Shown here: positions 45,010-54,065 of the stretch, in pieces | Position numbering within the stretch: position 1 is the first letter of the stretch | How the letters are laid out: the number at the start of each line of letters is the position of its first letter | From: Flaviramulus_B aquimarinus | GTDB taxonomy: Bacteria > Bacteroidota > Bacteroidia > Flavobacteriales > Flavobacteriaceae | Assembly: GCF_039543205.1 (NCBI RefSeq) | Contig: NZ_BAABJH010000001.1 | Location: forward strand, 992,001-1,056,000 | Reading direction: 5' to 3' | Length of the DNA: 64,000 bases | Made by a program: the position numbers and the translations under genes | The notes under the pieces: model-generated | What the model was told of the DNA's origin: nothing | Seen by the model: only the letters and a program-made list of their open reading frames with translations | Databases searched by the model: none

Positions 45010-46033
45010 TGTACATTTTAATTTCCTTAGTTTCAGTATTACTCATTTTTTCAATTGCTGGAATAACTTTAATAATCAAACTAGTCATGAACTCAAAATC
45101 CAGTTTGTCCACCTCATCATCAACATGATGATAATAATCAAAATTAGACATATCGCATGAAGAAATAGATTGACAAGGCACATTAAATTCTTGATAAAAA
45201 GGATAATTATCTGAGCGTTCAAACAAATTATATTTTATGGCTACTTCTGACTTTCCTATCAGGCCTGAGGCAGTATAACTATTTATTTTTTCTGCCATAT
45301 TAGATAAATCAAAACCTGTAACAAATGCTTCATAGTTTCTATCTTTAAATGGAACGCCTACCATCTCAAAATTAACCATAGTGTACAGATTTAAGTTTTC
45401 CCCTTTTAATCGTTTTGATAAATGTTTTGACCCCAATAGCCCCTTTTCTTCTGCTGAAAACAAGGCAAACATTATACTTCTTTTATTGTCCTTTTTATTT
45501 GCAAGATATTTAGCAATTTCTAACACTGCACTGGTGCCTGCAGCATTATCATTAGCTCCGTTTGCTATAGTATCACTATTAAATTCTTTTGTAGTTCCAA
45601 TATGATCATAATGTGCACCAAGGACAACAAACTCATTTTTTAACTTCTCATCGCTTCCTTCAATATAACCAACCACATTATAACCAATTATTTTTTCCAT
45701 ATTAAAAGTATCTCTATACGTCTCAAAATAAGGCTTTATATTATGCTTTTCAAAAAATTCCTCAATATAAACAGCAGCTTTTTCAATACCTTTTGTTCCT
45801 GTATTTCTTCCTTCTAAAGCATCAGAGGCTAAATACTCCAAATTCTTTTTAATACTTTCTTTGGTTATAATTTGTTTTACATTTTCTAAGGTATATGGGA
45901 CTACAATAGACTTTACTTGTTCAACGGCCGTATCATTATTTATTTTTGAAGATTTACCTCCTGTGTTGTTTTTTGTGGCTGAGCAAGAAAACAATATTGC
46001 TAAAATTAAAAGCGCTTGTACTAATTTTTTCAT
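45002..46033 (-). CDS. M28-family metallopeptidase lipoprotein
   Basis: A 343-residue lipoprotein: LLILAILFSC has a lipobox. The peptidase domain shows the two-zinc ligands: HYDHIG, the bridging Asp in NGANDNAAGTSAVLE, Glu-Glu in FSAEEKGLLGSKH, and a later Asp and His (SDNYPFYQEFNVP, YYHHVDDEVD). It is an aminopeptidase-like enzyme, expected on the periplasmic side or surface. The SDR gene follows and overlaps it. There is no link in known pathways between the two. Confidence 0.9.
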   Translation of the reverse strand: MKKLVQALLILAILFSCSATKNNTGGKSSKINNDTAVEQVKSIVVPYTLENVKQIITKESIKKNLEYLASDALEGRNTGTKGIEKAAVYIEEFFEKHNIKPYFETYRDTFNMEKIIGYNVVGYIEGSDEKLKNEFVVLGAHYDHIGTTKEFNSDTIANGANDNAAGTSAVLEIAKYLANKKDNKRSIMFALFSAEEKGLLGSKHLSKRLKGENLNLYTMVNFEMVGVPFKDRNYEAFVTGFDLSNMAEKINSYTASGLIGKSEVAIKYNLFERSDNYPFYQEFNVPCQSISSCDMSNFDYYHHVDDEVDKLDFEFMTSLIIKVIPAIEKMSNTETKEIKMYNE

Positions 46034-46135
46034 TTTTTAATTGAATTGTAATGAAAGCTAAAGATAAAAAACTCAGAGCAACAAGTTTATTTTTTATAGT
46101 ATTTATTCAATCATCTTCCAAAGAACCTACTTGCC

Positions 46136-46165
46136 TTGCATAACCCATTAAAAATCATTAATTTG
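46136..46165 (+). promoter_or_regulatory. Promoter of the DUF4242-AraC regulator gene
   Basis: TTG (46136-46138), 19 bases, then TTAATTTG (46158-46165), a near match to the -7 consensus. The transcript would start about 10 bases before the ATG at 46182. Confidence 0.4.
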
Positions 46166-46181
46166 TATAAAATTTAATGCC

Positions 46182-47288
46182 ATGCCAATATATTTAGATC
46201 TTCACGAAATGCCAGATGGTGTTACAGCAGAGCATGTAGCAGAAATGCATCAAGCCGATTTACATGTTGAACATAAATATAATTGTCGTGGACTAACATA
46301 TTGGTGTGACGAAAAAAGACAAACAGCATTTTGTTTGATAGAAGCTCCTAACAAAAAAGCTTTGGAAAATTTACATGCTGAAGCTCATGGCGATATACCT
46401 TTACGTATTATTGAGGTAGATGGCACCATAGTAGAATCCTTTTTAGGGAGAATTGAAGACCCTGAAAAATCAAAAAACACTAAACTTAATATCATAAACG
46501 ATCCTGCTTTTAGGGTTTTAATGGTTATTGAAACTAGCAACTATTTAAATCGTTTAGAGGCTAACCAATTTACATTATTCACACAAAAATTCCATAATAA
46601 TGTTTCTAAAACCTTAAAAAAGTTTAATGGACGGGTCGTTAAAAAAGACAACAATAGTTACTTAGTTTCTTTTAAATCTGTTACTGATGCCATTTTATGT
46701 GCTCTAAAAATTCAATTTCAATTTAAATACGTAACACCAAAATTTGACCCAGCCTCTCGTATATTAAATATTGCTTTAAGTTCAGGTATTCCAATAACTA
46801 ATAAGGACAACATATTTGAAGACACCATTACACTTGCATCGCGCATGTGCGATATCGTTAAAGAACAATTAGTAATTACCAACGAGGTAAAGCTGCTATA
46901 TGAAAGTGAAAACAGAAATGCTACTATAGACAACAAATTAATTAAGACCTTAAGACCTAATGAAGAAAAGTTTTTGACCCAACTCATTGATTTTATAGAA
47001 CAAGTTTGGAGCAAACCAAACTTTAATGTAAATGATTTTAGTAAAGCTTTAGGGTTAAGTAAATCTCAACTTTATAGAAAACTAACAAACTTAACGGGAC
47101 AATCTCCTAATAATTTTTTAAGAGAATTTAAACTCCATAAAGCTTTAAAACTTTTACATAATCAAAATGGAAATATTTCTGAAGTAGCATTTGAAACGGG
47201 TTTTAATAGTCCTGCCTACTTTTCAAAATGTTTTTATAATAAATACGGTATTCTCCCTTCTAAGTATATTCAGCAGCACATAGTCTAG
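46182..47288 (+). CDS. Three-domain regulator: DUF4242 + cyclase-like + AraC HTH
   Basis: A 368-residue protein. Residues 1-95 resemble DUF4242 (IYLDLHEMPDGVTAEHVAEM, CDEKRQTAFCLIEAPNKKAL), a small ferredoxin-like domain that in some proteins binds nickel. Residues about 105-240 resemble a nucleotide-cyclase homology domain (NGRVVKKDNNSYLVSF, ALKIQFQFKY, ISSGIP-like), without visible catalytic metal-binding Asp pairs. Residues about 265-365 form an AraC-type HTH, with NDFSKALGLSKSQLYRKLTN and ISEVAFETGFNSPAYFSKCF. It likely senses a ligand or metal and controls the adjoining NTF2-like and flavin-oxidase genes. The ligand is unknown. Confidence 0.8.
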   Translation: MPIYLDLHEMPDGVTAEHVAEMHQADLHVEHKYNCRGLTYWCDEKRQTAFCLIEAPNKKALENLHAEAHGDIPLRIIEVDGTIVESFLGRIEDPEKSKNTKLNIINDPAFRVLMVIETSNYLNRLEANQFTLFTQKFHNNVSKTLKKFNGRVVKKDNNSYLVSFKSVTDAILCALKIQFQFKYVTPKFDPASRILNIALSSGIPITNKDNIFEDTITLASRMCDIVKEQLVITNEVKLLYESENRNATIDNKLIKTLRPNEEKFLTQLIDFIEQVWSKPNFNVNDFSKALGLSKSQLYRKLTNLTGQSPNNFLREFKLHKALKLLHNQNGNISEVAFETGFNSPAYFSKCFYNKYGILPSKYIQQHIV

Positions 47289-47370
47289 CCCCTTTTTCCT
47301 TATTAAAAACACCTATGATTCAAAATTATCCTTTTTTGAATTAAATGTAGAGGTGTGCACATATTTGAAT

Positions 47371-47394
47371 ATTTAGTTTTGAATATAACTAAAT
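47371..47394 (+). promoter_or_regulatory. -7 box with overlapping inverted repeat before the NTF2-like gene
   Basis: ATTTAGTT (47371-47378) and AACTAAAT (47387-47394) are perfect complements. The -7 box TAGTTTTG (47374-47381), exact for TAnnTTTG, overlaps the left arm. A protein bound here would block the promoter; the neighbouring AraC-type regulator is the obvious candidate. Confidence 0.5.
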
Positions 47395-47403
47395 TTAAAT
47401 ATT

Positions 47404-47919
47404 ATGAAAGCAAAACTAATAGTAATCGTTATTCTAACCTTTGGAGTTTTATTTACAAACTGCAATAAAAAAGAATCACTGGCAAAATTGGATGAAGTAG
47501 GAATAAACATTTTAAAGGATGAATTCCCAGAATCTAAAGCAGAAATAAAGAAAGTACTCGATGATATCTTTAAATGTTTTCAAGACAACAATGCTGATAA
47601 ATTAATTGCCCATCATGTGTATGGTCCGAAGTTTACAGAATTTAGAAATGATGCGCCTCGTTTCGGTTCAAAAGAGAATGAAGCCTATGAAAGGGGCTTT
47701 GTGGATGCTATTTCCGATTTTAATTATAATCTAGGAGATTTAAAAATTGATGTTTTTGATGATACAGCCATTGTTACTTTTGAGGCAGATTTCAGACCTA
47801 CCATGGGCGATCAAGTTCCTCAAATTTGGGCCAATGTCACACTTGTATTTATAAAAATTGATAATACATGGAAAATTACACATGAACACTTTTCTCAATT
47901 TGAAAAGAAAAAAATATAA
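47404..47919 (+). CDS. NTF2-like (SnoaL/DUF4440-type) lipoprotein
   Basis: A 171-residue protein with lipobox-like VLFTNCNKK at its N-terminus. The rest fits the NTF2/SnoaL fold: a helix-rich start (AEIKKVLDDIFKCFQDNNADKL), a beta part (DLKIDVFDDTAIVTFEADF) and a final VTLVFIKIDNTWKITHEHFSQF, the usual ending of DUF4440-like proteins. Such domains bind or isomerise small molecules. It is followed 35 bases later by a flavin oxidase gene, which suggests a shared small-molecule substrate. Confidence 0.75.
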   Translation: MKAKLIVIVILTFGVLFTNCNKKESLAKLDEVGINILKDEFPESKAEIKKVLDDIFKCFQDNNADKLIAHHVYGPKFTEFRNDAPRFGSKENEAYERGFVDAISDFNYNLGDLKIDVFDDTAIVTFEADFRPTMGDQVPQIWANVTLVFIKIDNTWKITHEHFSQFEKKKI

Positions 47920-47954
47920 TAGTTATAACAATAAACAAGCATAAACCAATTAAC

Positions 47955-49346
47955 ATGAAAAATCCAGTTAAAGATTTAGATCCCAAATTAATTGAAACAC
48001 TTTCCTCAAAGTTAAGAGGTGACATTATATTACCCACAGATCATACCTATAATGAAACAAGAAAAGTATACAATGGCATGATAGACAAACATCCAGGCAT
48101 GTTTGTTATGTGTGTAGATGTAGCCGATGTAATAGCTTCTGTCAATTTTGGTAGAGCAAACAATCTATTAATTGCCATAAGAGGTGGAGGGCATAATGGT
48201 GGCGGACTTGGAATTTGTAATGATGGACTTGTCATTGACTTGTCTGGAATTAAATTTGTTAGAGTAGACACATCTGATAATACCGTTAGGGTTGGTGGCG
48301 GAAACCTTTGGGGAGAAGTCGACCATGCTACACATCCTTTTGGGTTGGCTGTTCCAGCTGGAATTATTTCTACAACAGGTGTTGGAGGACTTACTCTTGG
48401 TGGCGGTGTTGGACATTTATCCCGTAAATATGGCTTAACTATTGATAACCTTTTAGAAGCGGATATGGTTTTAGCTAATGGTTCTTTTGTAACTGTTAAC
48501 AAAGATCAAAACCAAGATTTATTTTGGGCAATACGCGGTGGTGGTGGAAATTTTGGAATAGTAACTTCTTTTAAATTTCAAGCACATCCTGTAAAGACGG
48601 TTATTGGAGGCCCTACGTTATGGCCTATTGAACGAACTCAAGAGGTTATGGCATGGTATCATAACTTTATTCACAATGCTCCAGATGAGCTTAATGGTTT
48701 TATTGCCACTATGATTATACCAGGAGCTCCATTTCCTGACTTCTTACATGGAAATCAATATTGTGGTATTGTATGGTGTTATACAGGGACTCAAGAAGAT
48801 TTTGACAAATTAATAAAACCAGCTATGGATTTAGAACCAGTTTTTGCTCATGTAGAAGAAATGCCTTATCCATCCATACAAACATTATTTGATGGCTTAA
48901 TGCCACATGGTTTACAATGGTATTGGCGCGCTGATTTCTTTAAAGATTTAGGCCCGGAAGCTACTGCGAAACATTTAAAATTTGGTTCTTGTATTCCAAC
49001 ACCGCTTTCTCAAATGCATTTATACCCTATAAGTGGTGCTGCAAGCAGAATTGGAGCAGAAGATACACCCTGGGCTTACCGCGATTCAAATTATGCTGGT
49101 GTTATTGTAGGTGTATCTCCTAATCCAAACGATGCTGATGAAATTACTAATTGGTGCAAAGATTACTGGAGTGCATTACACCCTTATTCTTCTGGTGGTG
49201 CTTATTCAAATTTTATGATGGACGAAGGTCAAGAACGGGTTCAAGCAAGCTATAGACAAAACTTTAAAAGATTAACTGAAATAAAGACCAAATATGATCC
49301 GAATAATTTATTTAGGGTCAACCAAAATATCAAACCAAGCAACTAA
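47955..49346 (+). CDS. FAD-linked oxidase (berberine-bridge-enzyme type)
   Basis: A 463-residue flavoprotein. The FAD-binding domain carries IRGGGHNGGGLG, where His is the usual covalent attachment site, and VRVGGGNLWGEVD. The next loop, TTGVGGLTLGGGVGHLSRKYG, lacks the Cys that makes a second covalent link in bicovalent relatives, so a single His link is expected. RGGGGNFGIVTSF and a C-terminal BBE segment (YDPNNLFRVNQNI) complete it. No signal peptide is visible. The substrate is unknown, probably a sugar, alcohol or aromatic compound. Confidence 0.88.
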   Translation: MKNPVKDLDPKLIETLSSKLRGDIILPTDHTYNETRKVYNGMIDKHPGMFVMCVDVADVIASVNFGRANNLLIAIRGGGHNGGGLGICNDGLVIDLSGIKFVRVDTSDNTVRVGGGNLWGEVDHATHPFGLAVPAGIISTTGVGGLTLGGGVGHLSRKYGLTIDNLLEADMVLANGSFVTVNKDQNQDLFWAIRGGGGNFGIVTSFKFQAHPVKTVIGGPTLWPIERTQEVMAWYHNFIHNAPDELNGFIATMIIPGAPFPDFLHGNQYCGIVWCYTGTQEDFDKLIKPAMDLEPVFAHVEEMPYPSIQTLFDGLMPHGLQWYWRADFFKDLGPEATAKHLKFGSCIPTPLSQMHLYPISGAASRIGAEDTPWAYRDSNYAGVIVGVSPNPNDADEITNWCKDYWSALHPYSSGGAYSNFMMDEGQERVQASYRQNFKRLTEIKTKYDPNNLFRVNQNIKPSN

Positions 49347-49348
49347 AA

Positions 49349-49387
49349 CAAAAAACCTGTTTCATTAATTAGAAACAGGTTTTTTGT
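49349..49387. terminator. Bidirectional terminator between the flavin oxidase and pdhC
   Basis: AAAAACCTGTTTC and GAAACAGGTTTTT form a 13-bp stem around ATTAATTA, with T runs on both strands. It serves the convergent genes on either side. Confidence 0.85.
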
Positions 49388-49415
49388 TTATAAATAAGAT
49401 GTTTTATGAATACCT

Positions 49416-51065
49416 TTATACTAACATAGTTACAGGGTTTTCTATGTATCCTTTTAAGGTTTGAAGGAATTGAGCTCCTGTAGCGCCATCAACCGTTCTG
49501 TGGTCACATGCCAATGATAATTTCATAGTATGACCTACCACAATTTGTCCATTTTTAACTACTGGTTTTTCAACTATATTTCCAACAGAAAGTATGGCTG
49601 AATTTGGTTGATTGATAATTGATGTAAAGGTATCTATACCAAACATTCCCAAGTTAGACACTGTAAATGTGCTTCCTTGCATTTCGTCTGGTGTTAGCTT
49701 TTTGTTTCTTGCTTTTCCAGCTAGTTCTTTTACTTCTGCTCCAATTTGCGGTAAGGTTTGTTCGTTTGCAAATCTTACTACTGGCACAACTAATCCATCT
49801 GGAACTGCTACGGCTACCCCAATATGCACATGGTTGTTTAATCGCATTTTATCTGCAAACCATTGTGAGTTTACTTGTGGATGTTGTTTTAATGCCAAAG
49901 CACAGGCTTTAACAACAATATCGTTATAAGAAATCTTGGTATCTGGAATGGAATTGAATTGTGTACGGAATGCCATAGCATTTTCCATATCAAACTCAAC
50001 ACTTAGGTAATAATGTGGTGCTGAAAACTTAGAATTTGTTAATGCTTTTGCAATAGCTTTTCGCATTTGCGAGTTATCTACATCATCAAAATCTTCTTGT
50101 CCTGATGGCACAAACTTACCAACGGATGCGGCAGAAGCAGCAGGCTCATAGTTTTCTATATCGCGCTTAACTATACGTCCATTTTCTCCAGTGCCTTGTA
50201 TTTTTGTTAAGTTTATCCCTTTTTCTTCAGCTAATTTTTTAGCTAATGGAGAAACGTATACCCGTCCATTTGCTGTTACTGGTGTTGGTGCTGGCGCACT
50301 CGTTTTTGCTGCCGATGTAACAGGGACGCTTTTAGGTGCTTCTTTTTTAGCTTCAACCTTTGGTGCTTCTTCTTTCTTTTCAGAGGGTGCTGCTATTGAA
50401 AAATTAGCTGCAACTCCAGAAACATCAGTTCCTGCTGGGCCAATTATAGCCAAAAGCGAATCTACTTTTGCAGATTCTCCTTCTTGTAATCCAATTTCCA
50501 ATAAAGTTCCTGATTGGAATGATTCAAATTCCATAGTTGCTTTATCGGTTTCTATTTCTGCTAAAATATCGCCTTCTTCAACTGTATCGCCAACTTGTTT
50601 TAACCATGTTGCTACAGTTCCTTCTTCCATAGTATCACTTAAACGCGGCATGGTAACAACTATAACACCTTCTGGTAGTTCAGTTGTACTTACTGAGTTA
50701 TTTGAAGCTTCACTTGACACTTCCTCGACAGTGCTCGAAGCGTCATCTGAAGTTGTATTTTCTTTTTCTTCTTTCACTTCTGCAGAAGCGGCACCGCCTC
50801 CAGTTAAAATTCCAGAAATATCTTCGCCTTCATCACCAATTATGGCTAAAAGCTCATCTACTTTTGTTGTTTCTCCTTCTTGAACACCTATATGAAGCAA
50901 TGTTCCTTCGTTAAAAGATTCGAATTCCATGGTGGCTTTATCGGTTTCTATTTCTGCCAAAATATCACCTTCCTCAATCTTATCTCCTACTTTTTTTAAC
51001 CAAGCCGCTACCGTACCTTCTTCCATGGTATCACTCAAACGCGGCATATTTACTACTATTGCCAT
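49416..51065 (-). CDS. pdhC: Pyruvate dehydrogenase E2, dihydrolipoamide acetyltransferase
   Basis: A 549-residue E2. Two lipoyl domains each carry the lipoylated Lys in ETDKATMEFES (K43 in the first) and begin with MPRLSDTMEEGTV. An Ala/Pro/Lys linker follows, then the peripheral-subunit-binding domain (YVSPLAKKLAEEKGINL). The catalytic core has CDHRTVDGATGAQFL with the active His. It moves acetyl groups from E1 to CoA. It is 3 bases from pdhA, so the two are co-transcribed. The E1 beta gene is not here. Confidence 0.96.
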   Translation of the reverse strand: MAIVVNMPRLSDTMEEGTVAAWLKKVGDKIEEGDILAEIETDKATMEFESFNEGTLLHIGVQEGETTKVDELLAIIGDEGEDISGILTGGGAASAEVKEEKENTTSDDASSTVEEVSSEASNNSVSTTELPEGVIVVTMPRLSDTMEEGTVATWLKQVGDTVEEGDILAEIETDKATMEFESFQSGTLLEIGLQEGESAKVDSLLAIIGPAGTDVSGVAANFSIAAPSEKKEEAPKVEAKKEAPKSVPVTSAAKTSAPAPTPVTANGRVYVSPLAKKLAEEKGINLTKIQGTGENGRIVKRDIENYEPAASAASVGKFVPSGQEDFDDVDNSQMRKAIAKALTNSKFSAPHYYLSVEFDMENAMAFRTQFNSIPDTKISYNDIVVKACALALKQHPQVNSQWFADKMRLNNHVHIGVAVAVPDGLVVPVVRFANEQTLPQIGAEVKELAGKARNKKLTPDEMQGSTFTVSNLGMFGIDTFTSIINQPNSAILSVGNIVEKPVVKNGQIVVGHTMKLSLACDHRTVDGATGAQFLQTLKGYIENPVTMLV

Positions 51066-51068
51066 AGG

Positions 51069-52067
51069 TTATATTTTGTGTTGTATAAATGGATAATCTT
51101 CTTGTTCGTAAACCATATCATAAAGTTGTTGCTTTTCTGGGTATGGCGATTCGTCTGCAAATTTTTCACATTCAGCTACATGTGCTTTTACACGTTTGTC
51201 AATGGTTTTTAAATCGTCTGCAGTTGCATACTTCTTTTCAAGAATAATATCTTTTACTTGTGTAATTGGGTCTATTTTCTTGTATTCTTCAACTTCATCT
51301 TTGGTTCTATAATGTTGTGCATCACTCATAGAATGTCCTCTGTAACGGTATGTTTTTAGTTCCAAAAATGTTGGTCCTTCGCCTCGTCGTCCTCTTTGGA
51401 TAGCTTCATCAAAAGCTTCAGCAACTTTTATTGGATTCATTCCATCAACTGGCCCACATGGCATATCATATCCTAAGCCTAATTTCCATATTTCAGTATG
51501 GTTAGCAGTTCGTTCAACCGAAGTTCCCATAGCATATCCGTTATTTTCGCAAACAAAAACAACTGGCAAATTCCAAAGCATGGCTAAATTGAAGGCTTCA
51601 TGAAGCGAACCTTGTCTTGCAGCCCCATCCCCAAAACAACAGATTGTTACGGCATCACTTCCATGATATTTATCGCCAAATGCAATACCTGCTCCTAAAG
51701 GAATTTGACCTCCTACTATCCCATGACCTCCGTAAAAACGAAATTCTTTAGAAAAAATATGCATTGAACCACCCATTCCTTGAGAGGTTCCTGTTACTTT
51801 TCCATATAACTCTGCCATAACACGTTTTGGATCTACACCCATACCTATTGGCTGGACGTGATTACGGTAAGCTGTAATCATTTTATCTTTAGTTAAGTCC
51901 ATGGCATGTAAAGCCCCTGCTAATACAGCTTCTTGACCATTATATAAATGAAGAAACCCTCTTACTTTTTGTTGGATATATACGGCAGCTAGTTTGTCTT
52001 CAAACTTTCTCCAGAATAACATATCTTCGTACCATTTGAGGTAAACCTCTTTTGTGATTTTTTGCAT
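51069..52067 (-). CDS. pdhA: Pyruvate dehydrogenase E1 component, alpha subunit
   Basis: A 332-residue thiamine-diphosphate enzyme subunit. The TPP motif is GDGAARQGSLHEAFNLAMLW and ends with VCENNGYAMGT. The phosphorylation-loop equivalent YRYRGHSMSDAQHYRTKDE is present. It decarboxylates pyruvate together with the beta subunit, which must be encoded elsewhere, as is common in this family. A well-formed promoter lies upstream. Confidence 0.95.
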   Translation of the reverse strand: MQKITKEVYLKWYEDMLFWRKFEDKLAAVYIQQKVRGFLHLYNGQEAVLAGALHAMDLTKDKMITAYRNHVQPIGMGVDPKRVMAELYGKVTGTSQGMGGSMHIFSKEFRFYGGHGIVGGQIPLGAGIAFGDKYHGSDAVTICCFGDGAARQGSLHEAFNLAMLWNLPVVFVCENNGYAMGTSVERTANHTEIWKLGLGYDMPCGPVDGMNPIKVAEAFDEAIQRGRRGEGPTFLELKTYRYRGHSMSDAQHYRTKDEVEEYKKIDPITQVKDIILEKKYATADDLKTIDKRVKAHVAECEKFADESPYPEKQQLYDMVYEQEDYPFIQHKI

Positions 52068-52099
52068 CTACTCCTATTGTGTTTTTATTATGCGGAATA

Positions 52100-52129
52100 C
52101 AAAAGTAATACATTGAGAGTTATTGCAAA
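52100..52129 (-). promoter_or_regulatory. Promoter of pdhA-pdhC
   Basis: On the minus strand TTTG (52126-52129), 18 bases, then TACTTTTG (52100-52107), an exact TAnnTTTG match. The expected start is about 25 bases before the pdhA ATG. It is among the best promoters in the window. Confidence 0.6.
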
Positions 52130-52245
52130 AACGCAATGTTGCATAATGTTCAAAAAATATTAAAAAAATACTCTAAATGGAATAGATTAATAATTTTTCA
52201 TAATGAGTCTGCAATAGTCTTATATCTGATAATTTGAATGTGGTG

Positions 52246-52728
52246 CTATAATACTGATTTATCAAATCCTAGTGGTAATAAATTTGAAAGTGAATTGGAT
52301 TTAGCCACTTTTCCTGTTTCACCCATAAAATATATTTCAATTGGTGTTTCTTGTTTTATCTCATACTCTGCTATAGCCTGCCTACAGGCACCACATGGCG
52401 GAATGGGCTGTTCTGTTTTTTTTAGTTTTGAACCCGCTATTATTGCCATTCTTACAATTTTAGCGTTTGGGTATTGAGACCCTGCATAGTAAATAGCTGT
52501 TCGCTCTGCGCATAAGCCAGACGGATAGGATGCGTTTTCTTGGTTACTGCCTGTAATAATTTCATCGTTATCTAAAAGAATAGCTGCTCCTACATTAAAA
52601 TTAGAATATGGTGCATACGCTTTTTCTCTTGCTTCGATAGCTTTTTGCATTAAAGAAAAGGCTTCTTTTGGAAGTTCTTCTAAATTTTCAAAAACATACA
52701 ATGTAGATTCTATTTTTATTTCCTTCAT
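52246..52728 (-). CDS. cdd: Cytidine deaminase
   Basis: A 160-residue enzyme from ATG 52728 (the TTG two codons upstream is less likely). The zinc-site motifs are CAERTAIYYAG (C-A-E) and PPCGACRQAIAEY (P-C-x2-C), and YAPYSNFNVGAAIL is the substrate region. It deaminates cytidine and deoxycytidine for pyrimidine salvage. It lies between porV and pdhA, the same order as I recall in Flavobacterium genomes. Confidence 0.95.
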   Translation of the reverse strand: MKEIKIESTLYVFENLEELPKEAFSLMQKAIEAREKAYAPYSNFNVGAAILLDNDEIITGSNQENASYPSGLCAERTAIYYAGSQYPNAKIVRMAIIAGSKLKKTEQPIPPCGACRQAIAEYEIKQETPIEIYFMGETGKVAKSNSLSNLLPLGFDKSVL

Positions 52729-52769
52729 AAGCAATTGTATTCAGTAAATTTATAAAACTATTCTAAACT

Positions 52770-52800
52770 AAAAAACTATTGCTAATAGCAATAGTTTTTT
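52770..52800 (-). terminator. Terminator after porV
   Basis: AAAAAACTATTGCT and AGCAATAGTTTTTT form a 14-bp stem with a 3-base loop, flanked by T runs. It lies 22 bases past the porV stop and separates the porU-porV unit from cdd. Confidence 0.85.
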
Positions 52801-52822
52801 AATATTGTTTTATTAATTGCTC

Positions 52823-54031
52823 CTAGTATTCAACATATTCTCCTGCGCCTATATTAAACGTTAAGGAAAAACGTAAGGTGTTTTCTAAAGGGCTCTGCAC
52901 TTTTGATGCAGAAAACAGGTATGATAAATCTATATTAACCACATTAGCCTTAAATCCAGCGCCTAGGGCTAAAAATTTTCTTGCACCTTTATCTTCACTT
53001 TCGTTAAAGTAACCTGCTCTAAACGCAAATGAGTCTTGATATACATACTCTGCACCTAATGCCCAAGTAAATTCTTTTAATTCTTCACTAAAACCATCTG
53101 GAGCATCTCCAAAGGATTGAAATATTCCTGATAGAAAGCTAACGTCTGGATCTTCACCTGCAACGATAATTCTTGGCTCACTACCATCATTAGCTTGATC
53201 GCCATCTCCATCAGCATCTACAAAACCGTAAACTGGTGGTGTTGGCACAAGTAATTTAGTAACCTCAGCAGTTACTGCTATTTTATTATAATCATCAAAT
53301 ATAAAATCGAAGCCTGCTCCTAAACGTAGGTTTGTGGGTTGGAAATTATCAAGTCCCCCATCATCATATTTAAACTTTGGTCCAATATTCTGTATGGCAA
53401 ATCCAGCTCTCCAACGTCCGTTGAAATCATTATAAGCCTCTTCTTCGCTTTGATAATATCCTGAGATATCTACCCCAAAAGTACTGGCAGCCGATACATC
53501 TCCATCGACACCTTGTATTCGTAAATCTGATCTTAAATAACGCATTGCCACAGACATGGCAAATTGATCTGATAAACGTAATGCGTATGAAGCATCAAGA
53601 GAAAGCTCACTCGGTTTTTGTATTCTAGGTTCATCAAACTCATTATCAACAAACTCAATATCTCCTAAAGAAAAATATCTTAAACTTACAGCAAAGGCAC
53701 TACGCTCATCTATACGATTGAAATACGATACATTTCCTAAAAAAATATCATTAACCAATTTACTAAGGTAAGGTGTATAACTTACAGCTATTCCTGATTT
53801 AGTTTCTGAAAACGCATATTTTGATGAGTTCCATTGTTGTGAAAAGGCATCTACAGAAGTCGCTACACCCATATCGCCCATACCAGCGGCACGAGCATCA
53901 GAGGCTATTAACAAAAATGGGACTCCTGTGGTAACAACCCTTCTGTCTTGATTAGGAAATGTAATGGTTTCCTGTGCATTAATTTTTAGTATAAACGCAA
54001 ACGCTATTAATAGTAGTATTCTATTCTTCAT
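52823..54031 (-). CDS. porV: Type IX secretion outer-membrane protein PorV (LptO)
   Basis: A 402-residue beta-barrel protein. I start at ATG 54031 (MKNRILLLIAFAFILKINAQ), since the upstream in-frame extension lies inside porU and precedes the signal peptide. The mature protein begins TITFPNQDRRVVTTGVPFLLIASDARAAGMGDMG, the PorV/PorP-like N-terminus. Alternating beta strands fill the rest, ending in an aromatic-poor SLTFNIG. PorV shuttles folded cargo from the T9SS translocon to PorU at the outer membrane. Confidence 0.93.
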   Translation of the reverse strand: MKNRILLLIAFAFILKINAQETITFPNQDRRVVTTGVPFLLIASDARAAGMGDMGVATSVDAFSQQWNSSKYAFSETKSGIAVSYTPYLSKLVNDIFLGNVSYFNRIDERSAFAVSLRYFSLGDIEFVDNEFDEPRIQKPSELSLDASYALRLSDQFAMSVAMRYLRSDLRIQGVDGDVSAASTFGVDISGYYQSEEEAYNDFNGRWRAGFAIQNIGPKFKYDDGGLDNFQPTNLRLGAGFDFIFDDYNKIAVTAEVTKLLVPTPPVYGFVDADGDGDQANDGSEPRIIVAGEDPDVSFLSGIFQSFGDAPDGFSEELKEFTWALGAEYVYQDSFAFRAGYFNESEDKGARKFLALGAGFKANVVNIDLSYLFSASKVQSPLENTLRFSLTFNIGAGEYVEY

Positions 54032-54065
54032 GAATCGATTTTTATTTAGCAAATATAATTTTTTA

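Noticed and set aside
50191..50883. A 230-codon open frame opposite pdhC
   Set aside because: Its Ala/Ser/Pro-rich translation mirrors the lipoyl-domain and linker repeats of pdhC on the other strand.
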